Assembly: GCA_039707655.1 (NCBI GenBank)
Contig: CM077666.1
Location: forward strand, 241,582,166 to 241,646,165
DNA length: 64,000 nt
DNA from: Elymus sibiricus
Taxonomy: Eukaryota > Streptophyta > Magnoliopsida > Poales > Poaceae
Reading direction: 5' to 3'
The number at the start of each line of letters is the position of its first letter. The first letter of the stretch is position 1. This document shows positions 1-13,832 of this stretch, one piece after another. Both the position numbers and the translations under genes were made by a program. The notes under the pieces are model-generated. The model had not been told where the DNA came from and searched no databases. It saw only the letters and a program-made list of their open reading frames with translations.

Positions 1-1769
1 CGCAATGAGGAGCGCTACGGCAAGCTCAAGTTCACCATGCCTAAATTCTCTGGTGGAAATGATCCCGAAGAATACCTTTCATGGGCGTTGAAGGTCGACA
101 AGATATTTCGCCTTCACAACTACGATGAAGAAAAGAAGATCGCCATGGCATCTCTCGAGTTCCAAGACTATGTTCTCATTTGGTGGGAGCAAGTGATCGC
201 AAGGCGTCAAGAGAAGGGCGAGCCACCCATCGCGACTTGGGATCAAATGAAGGATGTCATGCGAGCTCGTTTTATGCCCACACACTATAGCCGCGACCTC
301 TTCAAGAAACTACAACTCCTCAAGCAAGGCACCAAGTCGGTTGAAGCATACTACCAAGAGATGGAAATTGCAATGATACGAGCCAACGTCAAGGAAGATG
401 ATGAACAAACAATGGCGCGTTTCTTGAATGGCCTCAACCATCCCATCAAGAAGATAGCGGACTTCCAACCGTACTCCAACCTCCTCGAGCTAGTACACCA
501 AGCAACCAAAGCAGAGCGACAAGTACAAGAAGACTACAAGTACTCCAAGTTCTCTTCCAAGGCCTACGGTTCACACACTCAAGCCTCAACGACTTCCACA
601 ACTCCTTCCACGACTCGAGCTACACCAAGTACCGGCGACAAGTCAAGCTCAAAGCAACAAACGACATCTTCGAGTCGTCTTCCTCCTACTACAAGCAACT
701 CCAAGCCAAGAGCTTCGTCATCAACAACTCCTATGGATGCCAACAAGACAAGTGACATCCAGTGCTTCACTTGCAAGGGCCGAGGCCACAAGTCCTTCGA
801 GTGTCCAACTCGACGCACAATGATCATGAACGACGACGGCACCTACGATTCTATGAGTGAAGATGAAATGGCAGCCATCGAGCAAGTGGCCATGCACCGC
901 TAAGTGAATGAAGCAGAAGATGATCAAGCGTTTTGCGACAATGATTCGAGCCCCTTTCTTGTTGTTTCCAAGGTCTTGACGCTTCAACAACATCAAGATG
1001 AAGACCAACGTTGCCACATCTTCCATACCAAAGCGGGTATCCAAGGACGTTCCGTCAAGGTCATCATCGACGGCGGAAGTTGCCACAACTTGGCAAGTGA
1101 AGAATTATGCTCCAAGCTACAATTGGTCAAGAAGAAGCACTCTCACCCCTACAAGGTCCAATGGCTTAGCGACTCCGGAACACTTCAACTGGAGCACACC
1201 GTCCAAGTGTCCTTCAAGATTGGCGCCTACGAAGACAACTTAGAGTTTGATGTGGTTCCTATGTCCGTGTGCCATCTCCTAATTGGACGACCGTGGCAAT
1301 TTGACCGAGGCATCACCCACCATGGACGGACAAATCAATATAGTTTCAAGATGAAGGGCAAGGAGTTCATACTTCGACCAATGACACCAAGTCAAGTCAC
1401 CGCGGACAAGCAAGCATCTACCCATCGTGGAGAGAAAAGTGAGCGAGTGAGCCACCAAAAAGAGAGTGAGAGCCACAAGCCAAACATGAGTGACTCCACG
1501 ATGCGTGACAAGAGACATCTAGTTCTTCTAGCCACCAAATGAGACTTGAGGGATGTGAGTGAGAGCCCATCAAGTGTTCTTCACTTTGTACTTGTGTGCA
1601 AAGATGAAGTGGTGCGGACTAATACTTCACAACATCTTCCTTTGGTATTGTCTCATTTATTGCAGGAATTCGCGGACGTGTTTCCCAATGAGCTACCTCC
1701 CGGACTTCCTCCACTCCGCGGAATCAAACACCGCGTCGACCTCATCCCCGGTGCACCACTACCGAACAA
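1..1769 (+). pseudogene. Array unit 0 (partial): gag-protease-RT N-terminus
   Basis: The window cuts this unit ahead of the gag core. Gag is open from base 1 to a TAA at 901-903, just after the CCHC zinc knuckle (763-804) and the peptide ending VAMHR. The protease segment follows in the same frame, with active-site-like IIDGGS (asp-gly-gly codons 1069-1077), and ends at a TGA (1540-1542). The RT N-terminus (EFADVFPNELPPGLPPLRG) then runs to the junction. Both stops are single-base changes relative to units 2, 8 and 10 (CAA to TAA, AGA to TGA). The translated parts are identical to those of unit 1, so units 0 and 1 look like a recent monomer duplication. Confidence 0.85.
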
Positions 1770-2165
1770 TCGTGCTAGCATCTCTCTAGTGTTGTGCAAC
1801 AAGAGCATTTTCCGTGGATTCCACATTTTGAGCTCATTCCTTGGTTGCACGACCTCATTTATCTATCTGTGCGTGTGTTTCCGTGTATTACATATTGCTA
1901 TTGGTCTACTCGTTACACTTGCGAACTTGTGAATCTTTTTCAACATTATTGATATCTTACTTGCAATTGCAGAAATTTTGTGCCACCTTCCTAACCAAAC
2001 TCCTCCAAAAGCTTTACTTGTGTAGGTGTGAGATTGACTCGATCCGGTACCAATTGCACTATTTCCATAATACCATATTGGGTGATCATTGATCCATCGT
2101 CAACATCGGATAAGGTACATTGGTCTAGTTCGTTTCTTTCTTCCACTAACACTTGTTTGAGAATC

Positions 2166-4687
2166 ATGGACAGGTCGAGCACTTCTATCAACCCCCTGTT
2201 CGATGAGCAAGAAGAAGCACCGAACGACTACGTCACCAAGGCTCACCTCTTTGGCGTCCAATGAGCATTACATCAAGAGAGCGAAGCATTGGGCGAACGC
2301 ATCGAACAACTGGCCTCCGACTTTCGACAAACCCTTGATGACAAGCTACCATCTCAAATGGAAGAGTTCCGGACCATGATGCTCAACCGTGATTCTTCCA
2401 CTTCGTCGTCATCAAGATCAAGACGGCGCCATTCGAGCCGACACTCTTCGGACACTTCTTCGGATGCAAGTCTTCCACGAGCACACTCTCATCGTCCTCA
2501 AGCACATGACGACCGGCAAGCTTCAAGAAACCCATTCCATGGCAATGGTTTGCAAGACCGACTTCGAGAGCGCGAACGACAACACCGACAAGCACAAGCC
2601 AACGGGAACCAAAATCAAGTTCCACAATGCCAACGTCACGTGCACCAAGACGACGTCGCCCTACACCAAGAACGACATCGTTGTGAGGAGCAAGCGCTTG
2701 AAGCTCAACGTGCCCTACGCGAATCAACTCGCAACGTCGCCGAGCGCAACCACCGTGTGCGCGAATAAGAAGAAGCCGCACGACTTGAGGAGCGCCAAGA
2801 GATGCGGAACCGTGCACGAATCCCAAGGCCACCACGTCAAGTCAATCAAGATGAACACGACGAGGATGAGCTAGAAGATCAACCTCCACGGCCTGAGCGT
2901 CATCGCAACCGCCGCCAACGCAATGAGGAGCGCTACGGCAAGCTCAAGTTCACCATGCCTAAATTCTCTGGTGGAAATGATCCCGAAGAATACCTTTCAT
3001 GGGCGTTGAAGGTCGACAAGATATTTCGCCTTCACAACTACGATGAAGAAAAGAAGATCGCCATGGCATCTCTCGAGTTCCAAGACTATGTTCTCATTTG
3101 GTGGGAGCAAGTGATCGCAAGGCGTCAAGAGAAGGGCGAGCCACCCATCGCGACTTGGGATCAAATGAAGGATGTCATGCGAGCTCGTTTTATGCCCACA
3201 CACTATAGCCGCGACCTCTTCAAGAAACTACAACTCCTCAAGCAAGGCACCAAGTCGGTTGAAGCATACTACCAAGAGATGGAAATTGCAATGATACGAG
3301 CCAACGTCAAGGAAGATGATGAACAAACAATGGCGCGTTTCTTGAATGGCCTCAACCATCCCATCAAGAAGATAGCGGACTTCCAACCGTACTCCAACCT
3401 CCTCGAGCTAGTACACCAAGCAACCAAAGCAGAGCGACAAGTACAAGAAGACTACAAGTACTCCAAGTTCTCTTCCAAGGCCTACGGTTCACACACTCAA
3501 GCCTCAACGACTTCCACAACTCCTTCCACGACTCGAGCTACACCAAGTACCGGCGACAAGTCAAGCTCAAAGCAACAAACGACATCTTCGAGTCGTCTTC
3601 CTCCTACTACAAGCAACTCCAAGCCAAGAGCTTCGTCATCAACAACTCCTATGGATGCCAACAAGACAAGTGACATCCAGTGCTTCACTTGCAAGGGCCG
3701 AGGCCACAAGTCCTTCGAGTGTCCAACTCGACGCACAATGATCATGAACGACGACGGCACCTACGATTCTATGAGTGAAGATGAAATGGCAGCCATCGAG
3801 CAAGTGGCCATGCACCGCTAAGTGAATGAAGCAGAAGATGATCAAGCGTTTTGCGACAATGATTCGAGCCCCTTTCTTGTTGTTTCCAAGGTCTTGACGC
3901 TTCAACAACATCAAGATGAAGACCAACGTTGCCACATCTTCCATACCAAAGCGGGTATCCAAGGACGTTCCGTCAAGGTCATCATCGACGGCGGAAGTTG
4001 CCACAACTTGGCAAGTGAAGAATTATGCTCCAAGCTACAATTGGTCAAGAAGAAGCACTCTCACCCCTACAAGGTCCAATGGCTTAGCGACTCCGGAACA
4101 CTTCAACTGGAGCACACCGTCCAAGTGTCCTTCAAGATTGGCGCCTACGAAGACAACTTAGAGTTTGATGTGGTTCCTATGTCCGTGTGCCATCTCCTAA
4201 TTGGACGACCGTGGCAATTTGACCGAGGCATCACCCACCATGGACGGACAAATCAATATAGTTTCAAGATGAAGGGCAAGGAGTTCATACTTCGACCAAT
4301 GACACCAAGTCAAGTCACCGCGGACAAGCAAGCATCTACCCATCGTGGAGAGAAAAGTGAGCGAGTGAGCCACCAAAAAGAGAGTGAGAGCCACAAGCCA
4401 AACATGAGTGACTCCACGATGCGTGACAAGAGACATCTAGTTCTTCTAGCCACCAAATGAGACTTGAGGGATGTGAGTGAGAGCCCATCAAGTGTTCTTC
4501 ACTTTGTACTTGTGTGCAAAGATGAAGTGGTGCGGACTAATACTTCACAACATCTTCCTTTGGTATTGTCTCATTTATTGCAGGAATTCGCGGACGTGTT
4601 TCCCAATGAGCTACCTCCCGGACTTCCTCCACTCCGCGGAATCAAACACCGCGTCGACCTCATCCCCGGTGCACCACTACCGAACAA
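2166..4687 (+). pseudogene. Array unit 1 (1770-4687): gag-protease-RT N-terminus
   Basis: The gag start is taken as the ATG at 2166 (MDRPSTSINPLFDEQEE), which matches the start of the ORF in the non-autonomous relative at 50037. It meets a TGA after 32 codons (2262-2264), as in every copy. The frame reopens into a Ser/Arg- and Gln-rich stretch, stops at TAA 2766-2768, reopens into the gag core (2802-3821: MPKFSGGNDPEEYLSW to the zinc knuckle), stops at TAA 3819-3821, and the protease part ends at TGA 4458-4460. There is no frameshift, so four nonsense changes separate the blocks. Confidence 0.85.
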
Positions 4688-5083
4688 TCGTGCTAGCATC
4701 TCTCTAGTGTTGTGCAACAAGAGCATTTTCCGTGGATTCCACATTTTGAGCTCATTCCTTGGTTGCACGACCTCATTTATCTATCTGTGCGTGTGTTTCC
4801 GTGTATTACATATTGCTATTGGTCTACTCGTTACACTTGCGAACTTGTGAATCTTTTTCAACATTATTGATATCTTACTTGCAATTGCAGAAATTTTGTG
4901 CCACCTTCCTAACCAAACTCCTCCAAAAGCTTTACTTGTGTAGGTGTGAGATTGACTCGATCCGGTACCAATTGCACTATTTCCATAATACCATATTGGG
5001 TGATCATTGATCCATCGTCAACATCGGATAAGGTACATTGGTCTAGTTCGTTTCTTTCTTCCACTAACACTTGTTTGAGAATC

Positions 5084-7603
5084 ATGGACAGGTCGAGCAC
5101 TTCTATCAACCCCCTGTTCGATGAGCAAGAAGAAGCACCGAACGACTACGTCACCAAGGCTCACCTCTTTGGCGTCCAATGAGCATTACATCAAGAGAGC
5201 GAAGCATTGGGCGAACGCATCGAACAACTGGCCTCCGACTTTCGACAAACCCTTGATGACAAGCTACCATCTCAAATGGAGGAGTTCCGGACCATGATGC
5301 TCACCGTGATTCTTCCACTTCGTCGTCATCAAGATCAAGACGGCGCCTTTCGAGCCGACACTCTTCGGACACTTCTTCGGATGCAAGTCTTCCACGAGAA
5401 CACTCTCATCGTCCTCAAGCACATGACGACCGGCAAGCTTCAAGAAACCCATTCCATGGCAATGGTTTGCAAGACCGACTTCGAGAGCGCGAACGACAAC
5501 ACCGACAAGCACAAGCCAACGGGAACCAAGATCAAGTTCCACAATGCCAACGTCACGTGCACCAAGACGACGTCGCCCTACACCAAGAACGACATCGTTG
5601 TGAGGAGCAAGCGCTTGAAGCTCAACGCGCCCTACGTGAATCAACTCGCAACGTCGCCGAGCACAACCACCATGCGCGCGAATAAGAAGAAGCCGCACGA
5701 CTTGAGGAGCGCCAAGAGATGCGGAACCATGCACGAATCCCAAGGCCACCACGTCAAGTCAATCAAGATGAACACGACGAGGATGAGCTAGAAGATCAAC
5801 CTCCACGGCACGAGCGTCATCGCAACCGCCGCCAACGCAATGAGGAGCGCTACGGCAAGCTCAAGTTCACCATGCCTAAATTCTCCGATGGAAATGATCC
5901 CGAAGAATACCTTTCATGGGCGTTGAAGGTCGACAAGATATTTCGCCTTCACAACTACGATGAAGAAAAGAAGATCGCCATGGCATCTCTCCAGTTCCAA
6001 GACTATGTTCTCATTTGGTGGGAGCAAGTGATCGCAAGGCGTCAAGAGAAGGGCGAGCCACCCATCGCGACTTGGGATCAAATGAAGGATGTCATGCGAG
6101 CTCGTTTTATGCCCACACACTATAGCCGCGCCTCTTCAAGAAACTACAACTCCTCAAGCAAGGCACCAAGTCGGTTGAAGCATACTACCAAGAGATGGAA
6201 ATTGCAATGATACGAGCCAACGTCAAGGAAGATGACGAACAAACAATGGCGCGTTTCTTGAATGGCCTCAACCATCCCATCAAGAAGATAGCGGACTTCC
6301 AACCGTACTCCAACCTCCTCGAGCTAGTACACCAAGCAACCAAAGCGGAGCGACAAGTACAAGAAGACTACAAGTACTCCAAGTTCTCTTCCAAGGCCTA
6401 CGGTTCATACACTCAAGCCTCAACGACTTCCACAACTCCTTCCACGACTCGAGCTACACCAAGTACCGGCGACAAGTCAATCTCAAAGCAACAAACGACA
6501 TCTTCGAGTCGTCTTCCTCCTACTACAAGCAACTCCAAGCCAAGAGCTTCGTCATCAACAACTCCTATGGATGCCAACAAGACAAGTGACATCCAGTGCT
6601 TCACTTGCAAGGGCCGAGGCCACAAGTCCTTCGAGTGTCCAACTCGACGCACAATGATCATGAACGACGACGGCACCTACGATTCTATGAGTGAAGATGA
6701 AATGGCAGCCATCGAGCAAGTGGCCATGCACCGCCAAGTGAATGAAGAAGAAGATGATCAAGCGTTTTGCGACAATGATTCGAGCCCCGCTCTTGTTGTT
6801 TCCAAGGTCTTGACGCTTCAACAACATGAAGATGAAGACCAACGTTTCCACATCTTCCATACCAAAGCGGGTATCCAAGGACGTTCCGTCAAGGTCATCA
6901 TCGACGGCGGAAGTTGCCACAACTTGGCAAGTGAAGAATTATGCTCCAAGCTACAATTGGTCAAGAAGAAGCACTCTCGCCCCTACAAGGTCCAATGGCT
7001 TAGCGACTCCGGAACACTTCAAGTGGAGCACACCGTCCAAGTGTCCTTCAAGATTGGCGCCTACGAAGACAACTTAGAGTTTGATGTGGTTCCTATGTCC
7101 GTGTGCCATATCCTACTTGGACGACCGTGGCAATTTGACCGAGGCGTCACCCACCATGGACGGACAAATCAATATAGTTTCAAGATGAAGGGCAAGGAGT
7201 TCATACTTCGACCAATGACACCAAGTCAAGTCACCGCGGACAAGCAAGCATCTACCCATCGTGGAGAGAAAAGTGAGCGAGTGAGCCACCAAAAAGAGAG
7301 TGAGAGCCACAAGCCAAACATGAGTGACTCCACGATGCGTGACAAGAGACATCTAGTTCTTCTAGCCACCAAAAGAGACTTGAGGGATGTGAGTGAGAGC
7401 CCATCAAGTGTTCTTCACTTTGTACTTGTGTGCAAAGATGAAGTGGTGCGGACTAATACTTCACAACATCTTCCTTTGGTATTGTCTCATTTATTGCAGG
7501 AATTCGTGGACGTGTTTCCCAATGAGCTACCTCCCGGACTTCCTCCACTCCGTGGAATCAAACACCGCGTCGACCTCATCCCCGGTGCACCACTACCGAA
7601 CAA
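5084..7603 (+). pseudogene. Array unit 2 (4688-7603): gag-protease, type with two 1-bp deletions
   Basis: This is the shortest unit type (2,916 bp). One base is missing near 5303 (gctcaccgtg against gctcaaccgtg elsewhere), which throws the Ser/Arg-rich segment out of frame. A second is missing near 6130 (cgcgcctctt against cgcgacctctt) and breaks the gag core after FMPTHYSR. Downstream, from MEIAMIRANV (6195) the frame is open through zinc knuckle, protease and RT N-terminus and reads on into the next leader to 7766, because this type lacks the TAA and TGA of units 0 and 1. Diagnostic changes are FSDGND for FSGGND and LQFQDY for LEFQDY. Confidence 0.85.
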
Positions 7604-7999
7604 TCGTGCTAGCATCTCTCTAGTGTTGTGCAACAAGAGCATTTTCCGTGGATTCCACATTTTGAGCTCATTCCTTGGTTGCACGACCTCATTTTTCTAT
7701 CCGTGCGTGTGTTTCCGTGTATTACATATTGCTATTGGTCTACTCGTTACACTTGCGAACTTGTGAATCTTTTTCAACATTATTGATATCTTACTTGCAA
7801 TTGCAGAAATTTTGTGACACCTTCCTAACCAAACTCCTCCAAAAGCTTTACTTGTGTAGGTGTGAGATTGACTCGATCCGGTACCAATTGCACTATTTCC
7901 ATAATACCATATTGGGTGATCATTGATCCATCGTCAACATCGGATAAGGTACATTGGTCTAATTCATTCCTTTCTTCCACTAACACTTGTTTGAGAATC

Positions 8000-10520
8000 A
8001 TGGACAGGCCGAGCACTTCTATCAACCCCCTCTTCGATGAGCAAGAAGAAGCACCGAACGACTACGTCACCAAGGCTCACCTCTTTGGCGTCCAATGAGC
8101 ATTACATCAAGGGAGCGAAGCATTGGGTGAACGCATCGAACAACTGGCCTCCGACTTTCGACAAACCCTTGATGACAAGCTACCATCTCAAATGGAAGAG
8201 TTCCGGACCATGATGCTCAACCGTGATTCTTCCACTTCGTCGTCATCAAGATCAAGACAGCGCCATTCGAGCCGACACTCTTCGGACACTTCTTCGGATG
8301 CAAGTCTTCCACGAGCACACTCTCATCGTCCTCAAGCACATGACGACCTGCAAGCTTCAAGAAACCCATTCCATGTCAATGGTTTGCAAGACCGACTTCG
8401 AGAGCGCGAACGACAACACCGACAAGCACAAGCCAACGGGAACCAAGATCAAGTTCCACAACGCCAACGTCACGTGCACCAAGACGACGTCACCCTACAC
8501 CAAGAACGACATCGTCGTGAGGAGCAAGCGCTTGAAGCTCAACGTGCCCTACGCGAATCAACTCGCAACGTCGCCGAACGCAACCACCGTGTGCGTGAAC
8601 AAGAAGAAGCCGCACGACTTGAGGAGCGCCAAGAGATGCGGAACCGTGCACGAATCCCAAGGCCACCACGTCAAGTCAATCAAGATGAACACGACGAGGA
8701 TGAGCTAGAAGATCAACCTCCACGGCACGAGCGTCATCGCAACCGCCACCAACGCAATGAGGAGCGCTACGGCAAGCTCAAGTTCACCATGCCTAAATTC
8801 TCCGGTGGAAATGATCCCGAAGAATACCTTTCATGGGCGTTGAAGGTCGACAAGATATTTCGCCTTCACAACTACGATGAAGAAAAGAAGATCGCCATGG
8901 CATCTCTCGAGTTCCAAGACTATGTTCTCATTTGGTGGGAGCAAGTGATCGCAAGGCATCAAGAGAAGGGCGAGCCACCCATCGCGACTTGGGATCAAAT
9001 GAAGGATGTCATGCGAGCTCGTTTTATGCCCACACACTATAGCCGCGACCTCTTCAAGAAACTACAACTCCTCAAGCAAGGCACCAAGTCGGTTGAAGCA
9101 TACTACCAAGAGATGGAAATTGCAATGATACGAGCCAACGTCAAGGAAGATGATGAACAAACAATGCGCGTTTCTTGAATGGCCTCAACCATCCCATCAA
9201 GAAGATAGCGGATTTCCAACCGTACTCCAACCTCCTCGAGCTAGTACACCAAGCAACCAAAGCGGAGCGACAAGTACAAGAAGACTACAAGTACTCCAAG
9301 TTCTCTTCCAAGGCCTACGGTTCATACACTCAAGCCTCAACGACTTCCACAACTCCTTCCACGACTCGAGCTACACCAAGTACCGGCGACAAGTCAAGCT
9401 CAAAGCAACAAACGACATCTTCGAGTCGTCTTCCTCCTACTACAAGCAACTCCAAGCCAAGAGCTTCGTCATCAACAACTCTTATGGATGCCAACAAGAC
9501 AAGTGACATCCAGTGCTTCACTTGCAAGGGCCGAGGCCACAAGTCCTTCGAGTGTCCAACTCGACGCACAATGATCATGAACGACGACGGCACCTACGAT
9601 TCTATGAGTGAAGATGAAATGGCAGCCATCGAGCAAGTGGCCATGCACCGCTAAGTGAATGAAGCAGAAGATGATCAAGCGTTTTGCGACAATGATTCGA
9701 GCCCCTTTCTTGTTGTTTCCAAGGTCTTGACGCTTCAACAACATCAAGATGAAGACCAACGTTGCCACATCTTCCATACCAAAGCGGGTATCCAAGGACG
9801 TTCCGTCAAGGTCATCATCGACGGCGGAAGTTGCCACAACTTGGCAAGTGAAGAATTATGCTCCAAGCTACAATTGGTCAAGAAGAAGCACTCTCACCCC
9901 TACAAGGTCCAATGGCTTAGCGACTCCGGAACACTTCAACTGGAGCACACCGTCCAAGTGTCCTTCAAGATTGGCGCCTACGAAGACAACTTAGAGTTTG
10001 ATGTGGTTCCTATGTCCGTGTGCCATCTCCTAATTGGACGACCGTGGCAATTTGACCGAGGCATCACCCACCATGGACGGACAAATCAATATAGTTTCAA
10101 GATGAAGGGCAAGGAGTTCATACTTCGACCAATGACACCAAGTCAAGTCACCGCGGACAAGCAAGCATCTACCCATCGTGGAGAGAAAAGTGAGCGAGTG
10201 AGCCACCAAAAAGAGAGTGAGAGCCACAAGCCAAACATGAGTGACTCCACGATGCGTGACAAGAGACATCTAGTTCTTCTAGCCACCAAATGAGACTTGA
10301 GGGATGTGAGTGAGAGCCCATCAAGTGTTCTTCACTTTGTACTTGTGTGCAAAGATGAAGTGGTGCGGACTAATACTTCACAACATCTTCCTTTGGTATT
10401 GTCTCATTTATTGCAGGAATTCGCGGACGTGTTTCCCAATGAGCTACCTCCCGGACTTCCTCCACTCCGCGGAATCAAACACCGCGTCGACCTCATCCCC
10501 GGTGCACCACTACCGAACAA
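8000..10520 (+). pseudogene. Array unit 3 (7604-10520): gag-protease, type with MRVS frameshift
   Basis: The upstream gag part is the best preserved of the left half. From 8123 it is open across the Ser/Arg-rich region, the Gln/Arg-rich helix-like region (RVREQEEAARLEERQE, where other types have a TAA) and most of the gag core, to 9178. A 1-bp deletion near 9165 (acaatgcgcg against acaatggcgcg) then ends it with the peptide MRVS. The correct frame resumes at 9175 and carries the zinc knuckle, then TAA at 9652-9654 and the protease to TGA 10291-10293. The second half matches units 0 and 1. Confidence 0.85.
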
Positions 10521-10916
10521 TCGTGCTAGCATCTCTCTAGTGTTGTGCAACAAGAGCATTTTCCGTGGATTCCACATTTTGAGCTCATTCCTTGGTTGCA
10601 CGACCTCATTTATCTATCTGTGCGTGTGTTTCCGTGTATTACATATTGCTATTGGTCTACTCGTTACACTTGCGAACTTGTGAATCTTTTTCAACATTAT
10701 TGATATCTTACTTGCAATTGCAGAAATTTTGTGCCACCTTCCTAACCAAACTCCTCCAAAAGCTTTACTTGTGTAGGTGTGAGATTGACTCGATCCGGTA
10801 CCAATTGCACTATTTCCATAATACCATATTGGGTGATCATTGATCCATCGTCAACATCGGATAAGGTACATTGGTCTAGTTCGTTTCTTTCTTCCACTAA
10901 CACTTGTTTGAGAATC

Positions 10917-13436
10917 ATGGACAGGTCGAGCACTTCTATCAACCCCCTGTTCGATGAGCAAGAAGAAGCACCGAACGACTACGTCACCAAGGCTCACCTC
11001 TTTGGCGTCCAATGAGCATTACATCAAGAGAGCGAAGCATTGGGCGAACGCATCGAACAACTGGCCTCCGACTTTCGACAAACCCTTGATGACAAGCTAC
11101 CATCTCAAATGGAGGAGTTCCGGACCATGATGCTCACCGTGATTCTTCCACTTCGTCGTCATCAAGATCAAGACGGCGCCTTTCGAGCCGACACTCTTCG
11201 GACACTTCTTCGGATGCAAGTCTTCCACGAGAACACTCTCATCGTCCTCAAGCACATGACGACCGGCAAGCTTCAAGAAACCCATTCCATGGCAATGGTT
11301 TGCAAGACCGACTTCGAGAGCGCGAACGACAACACCGACAAGCACAAGCCAACGGGAACCAAGATCAAGTTCCACAATGCCAACGTCACGTGCACCAAGA
11401 CGACGTCGCCCTACACCAAGAACGACATCGTTGTGAGGAGCAAGCGCTTGAAGCTCAACGCGCCCTACGTGAATCAACTCGCAACGTCGCCGAGCACAAC
11501 CACCATGCGCGCGAATAAGAAGAAGCCGCACGACTTGAGGAGCGCCAAGAGATGCGGAACCATGCACGAATCCCAAGGCCACCACGTCAAGTCAATCAAG
11601 ATGAACACGACGAGGATGAGCTAGAAGATCAACCTCCACGGCACGAGCGTCATCGCAACCGCCGCCAACGCAATGAGGAGCGCTACGGCAAGCTCAAGTT
11701 CACCATGCCTAAATTCTCCGATGGAAATGATCCCGAAGAATACCTTTCATGGGCGTTGAAGGTCGACAAGATATTTCGCCTTCACAACTACGATGAAGAA
11801 AAGAAGATCGCCATGGCATCTCTCCAGTTCCAAGACTATGTTCTCATTTGGTGGGAGCAAGTGATCGCAAGGCGTCAAGAGAAGGGCGAGCCACCCATCG
11901 CGACTTGGGATCAAATGAAGGATGTCATGCGAGCTCGTTTTATGCCCACACACTATAGCCGCGCCTCTTCAAGAAACTACAACTCCTCAAGCAAGGCACC
12001 AAGTCGGTTGAAGCATACTACCAAGAGATGGAAATTGCAATGATACGAGCCAACGTCAAGGAAGATGACGAACAAACAATGGCGCGTTTCTTGAATGGCC
12101 TCAACCATCCCATCAAGAAGATAGCGGACTTCCAACCGTACTCCAACCTCCTCGAGCTAGTACACCAAGCAACCAAAGCGGAGCGACAAGTACAAGAAGA
12201 CTACAAGTACTCCAAGTTCTCTTCCAAGGCCTACGGTTCATACACTCAAGCCTCAACGACTTCCACAACTCCTTCCACGACTCGAGCTACACCAAGTACC
12301 GGCGACAAGTCAATCTCAAAGCAACAAACGACATCTTCGAGTCGTCTTCCTCCTACTACAAGCAACTCCAAGCCAAGAGCTTCGTCATCAACAACTCCTA
12401 TGGATGCCAACAAGACAAGTGACATCCAGTGCTTCACTTGCAAGGGCCGAGGCCACAAGTCCTTCGAGTGTCCAACTCGACGCACAATGATCATGAACGA
12501 CGACGGCACCTACGATTCTATGAGTGAAGATGAAATGGCAGCCATCGAGCAAGTGGCCATGCACCGCCAAGTGAATGAAGAAGAAGATGATCAAGCGTTT
12601 TGCGACAATGATTCGAGCCCCGCTCTTGTTGTTTCCAAGGTCTTGACGCTTCAACAACATGAAGATGAAGACCAACGTTTCCACATCTTCCATACCAAAG
12701 CGGGTATCCAAGGACGTTCCGTCAAGGTCATCATCGACGGCGGAAGTTGCCACAACTTGGCAAGTGAAGAATTATGCTCCAAGCTACAATTGGTCAAGAA
12801 GAAGCACTCTCGCCCCTACAAGGTCCAATGGCTTAGCGACTCCGGAACACTTCAAGTGGAGCACACCGTCCAAGTGTCCTTCAAGATTGGCGCCTACGAA
12901 GACAACTTAGAGTTTGATGTGGTTCCTATGTCCGTGTGCCATATCCTACTTGGACGACCGTGGCAATTTGACCGAGGCGTCACCCACCATGGACGGACAA
13001 ATCAATATAGTTTCAAGATGAAGGGCAAGGAGTTCATACTTCGACCAATGACACCAAGTCAAGTCACCGCGGACAAGCAAGCATCTACCCATCGTGGAGA
13101 GAAAAGTGAGCGAGTGAGCCACCAAAAAGAGAGTGAGAGCCACAAGCCAAACATGAGTGACTCCACGATGCGTGACAAGAGACATCTAGTTCTTCTAGCC
13201 ACCAAAAGAGACTTGAGGGATGTGAGTGAGAGCCCATCAAGTGTTCTTCACTTTGTACTTGTGTGCAAAGATGAAGTGGTGCGGACTAATACTTCACAAC
13301 ATCTTCCTTTGGTATTGTCTCATTTATTGCAGGAATTCGTGGACGTGTTTCCCAATGAGCTACCTCCCGGACTTCCTCCACTCCGTGGAATCAAACACCG
13401 CGTCGACCTCATCCCCGGTGCACCACTACCGAACAA
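10917..13436 (+). pseudogene. Array unit 4 (10521-13436): copy of unit 2 type
   Basis: This lies exactly 5,833 bp downstream of unit 2, and all its translated blocks are identical to those of unit 2. The same two single-base deletions occur near 11136 and 11963, the same TAA at 11516-11518, and the same long open frame from 12028 through protease and RT N-terminus to 13599 in the next leader. It forms the first half of the second 5.8-kb higher-order repeat. Confidence 0.85.
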
Positions 13437-13832
13437 TCGTGCTAGCATCTCTCTAGTGTTGTGCAACAAGAGCATTTTCCGTGGATTCCACATTTTGAGC
13501 TCATTCCTTGGTTGCACGACCTCATTTTTCTATCCGTGCGTGTGTTTCCGTGTATTACATATTGCTATTGGTCTACTCGTTACACTTGCGAACTTGTGAA
13601 TCTTTTTCAACATTATTGATATCTTACTTGCAATTGCAGAAATTTTGTGACACCTTCCTAACCAAACTCCTCCAAAAGCTTTACTTGTGTAGGTGTGAGA
13701 TTGACTCGATCCGGTACCAATTGCACTATTTCCATAATACCATATTGGGTGATCATTGATCCATCGTCAACATCGGATAAGGTACATTGGTCTAATTCAT
13801 TCCTTTCTTCCACTAACACTTGTTTGAGAATC

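Noticed and set aside
2389..2874. Plus-strand 161-codon ORF overlapping gag in each unit
   Set aside because: It is an alternative frame of the Ser/Arg- and Gln-rich gag part; the gag frame joins logically to the core and this one does not.
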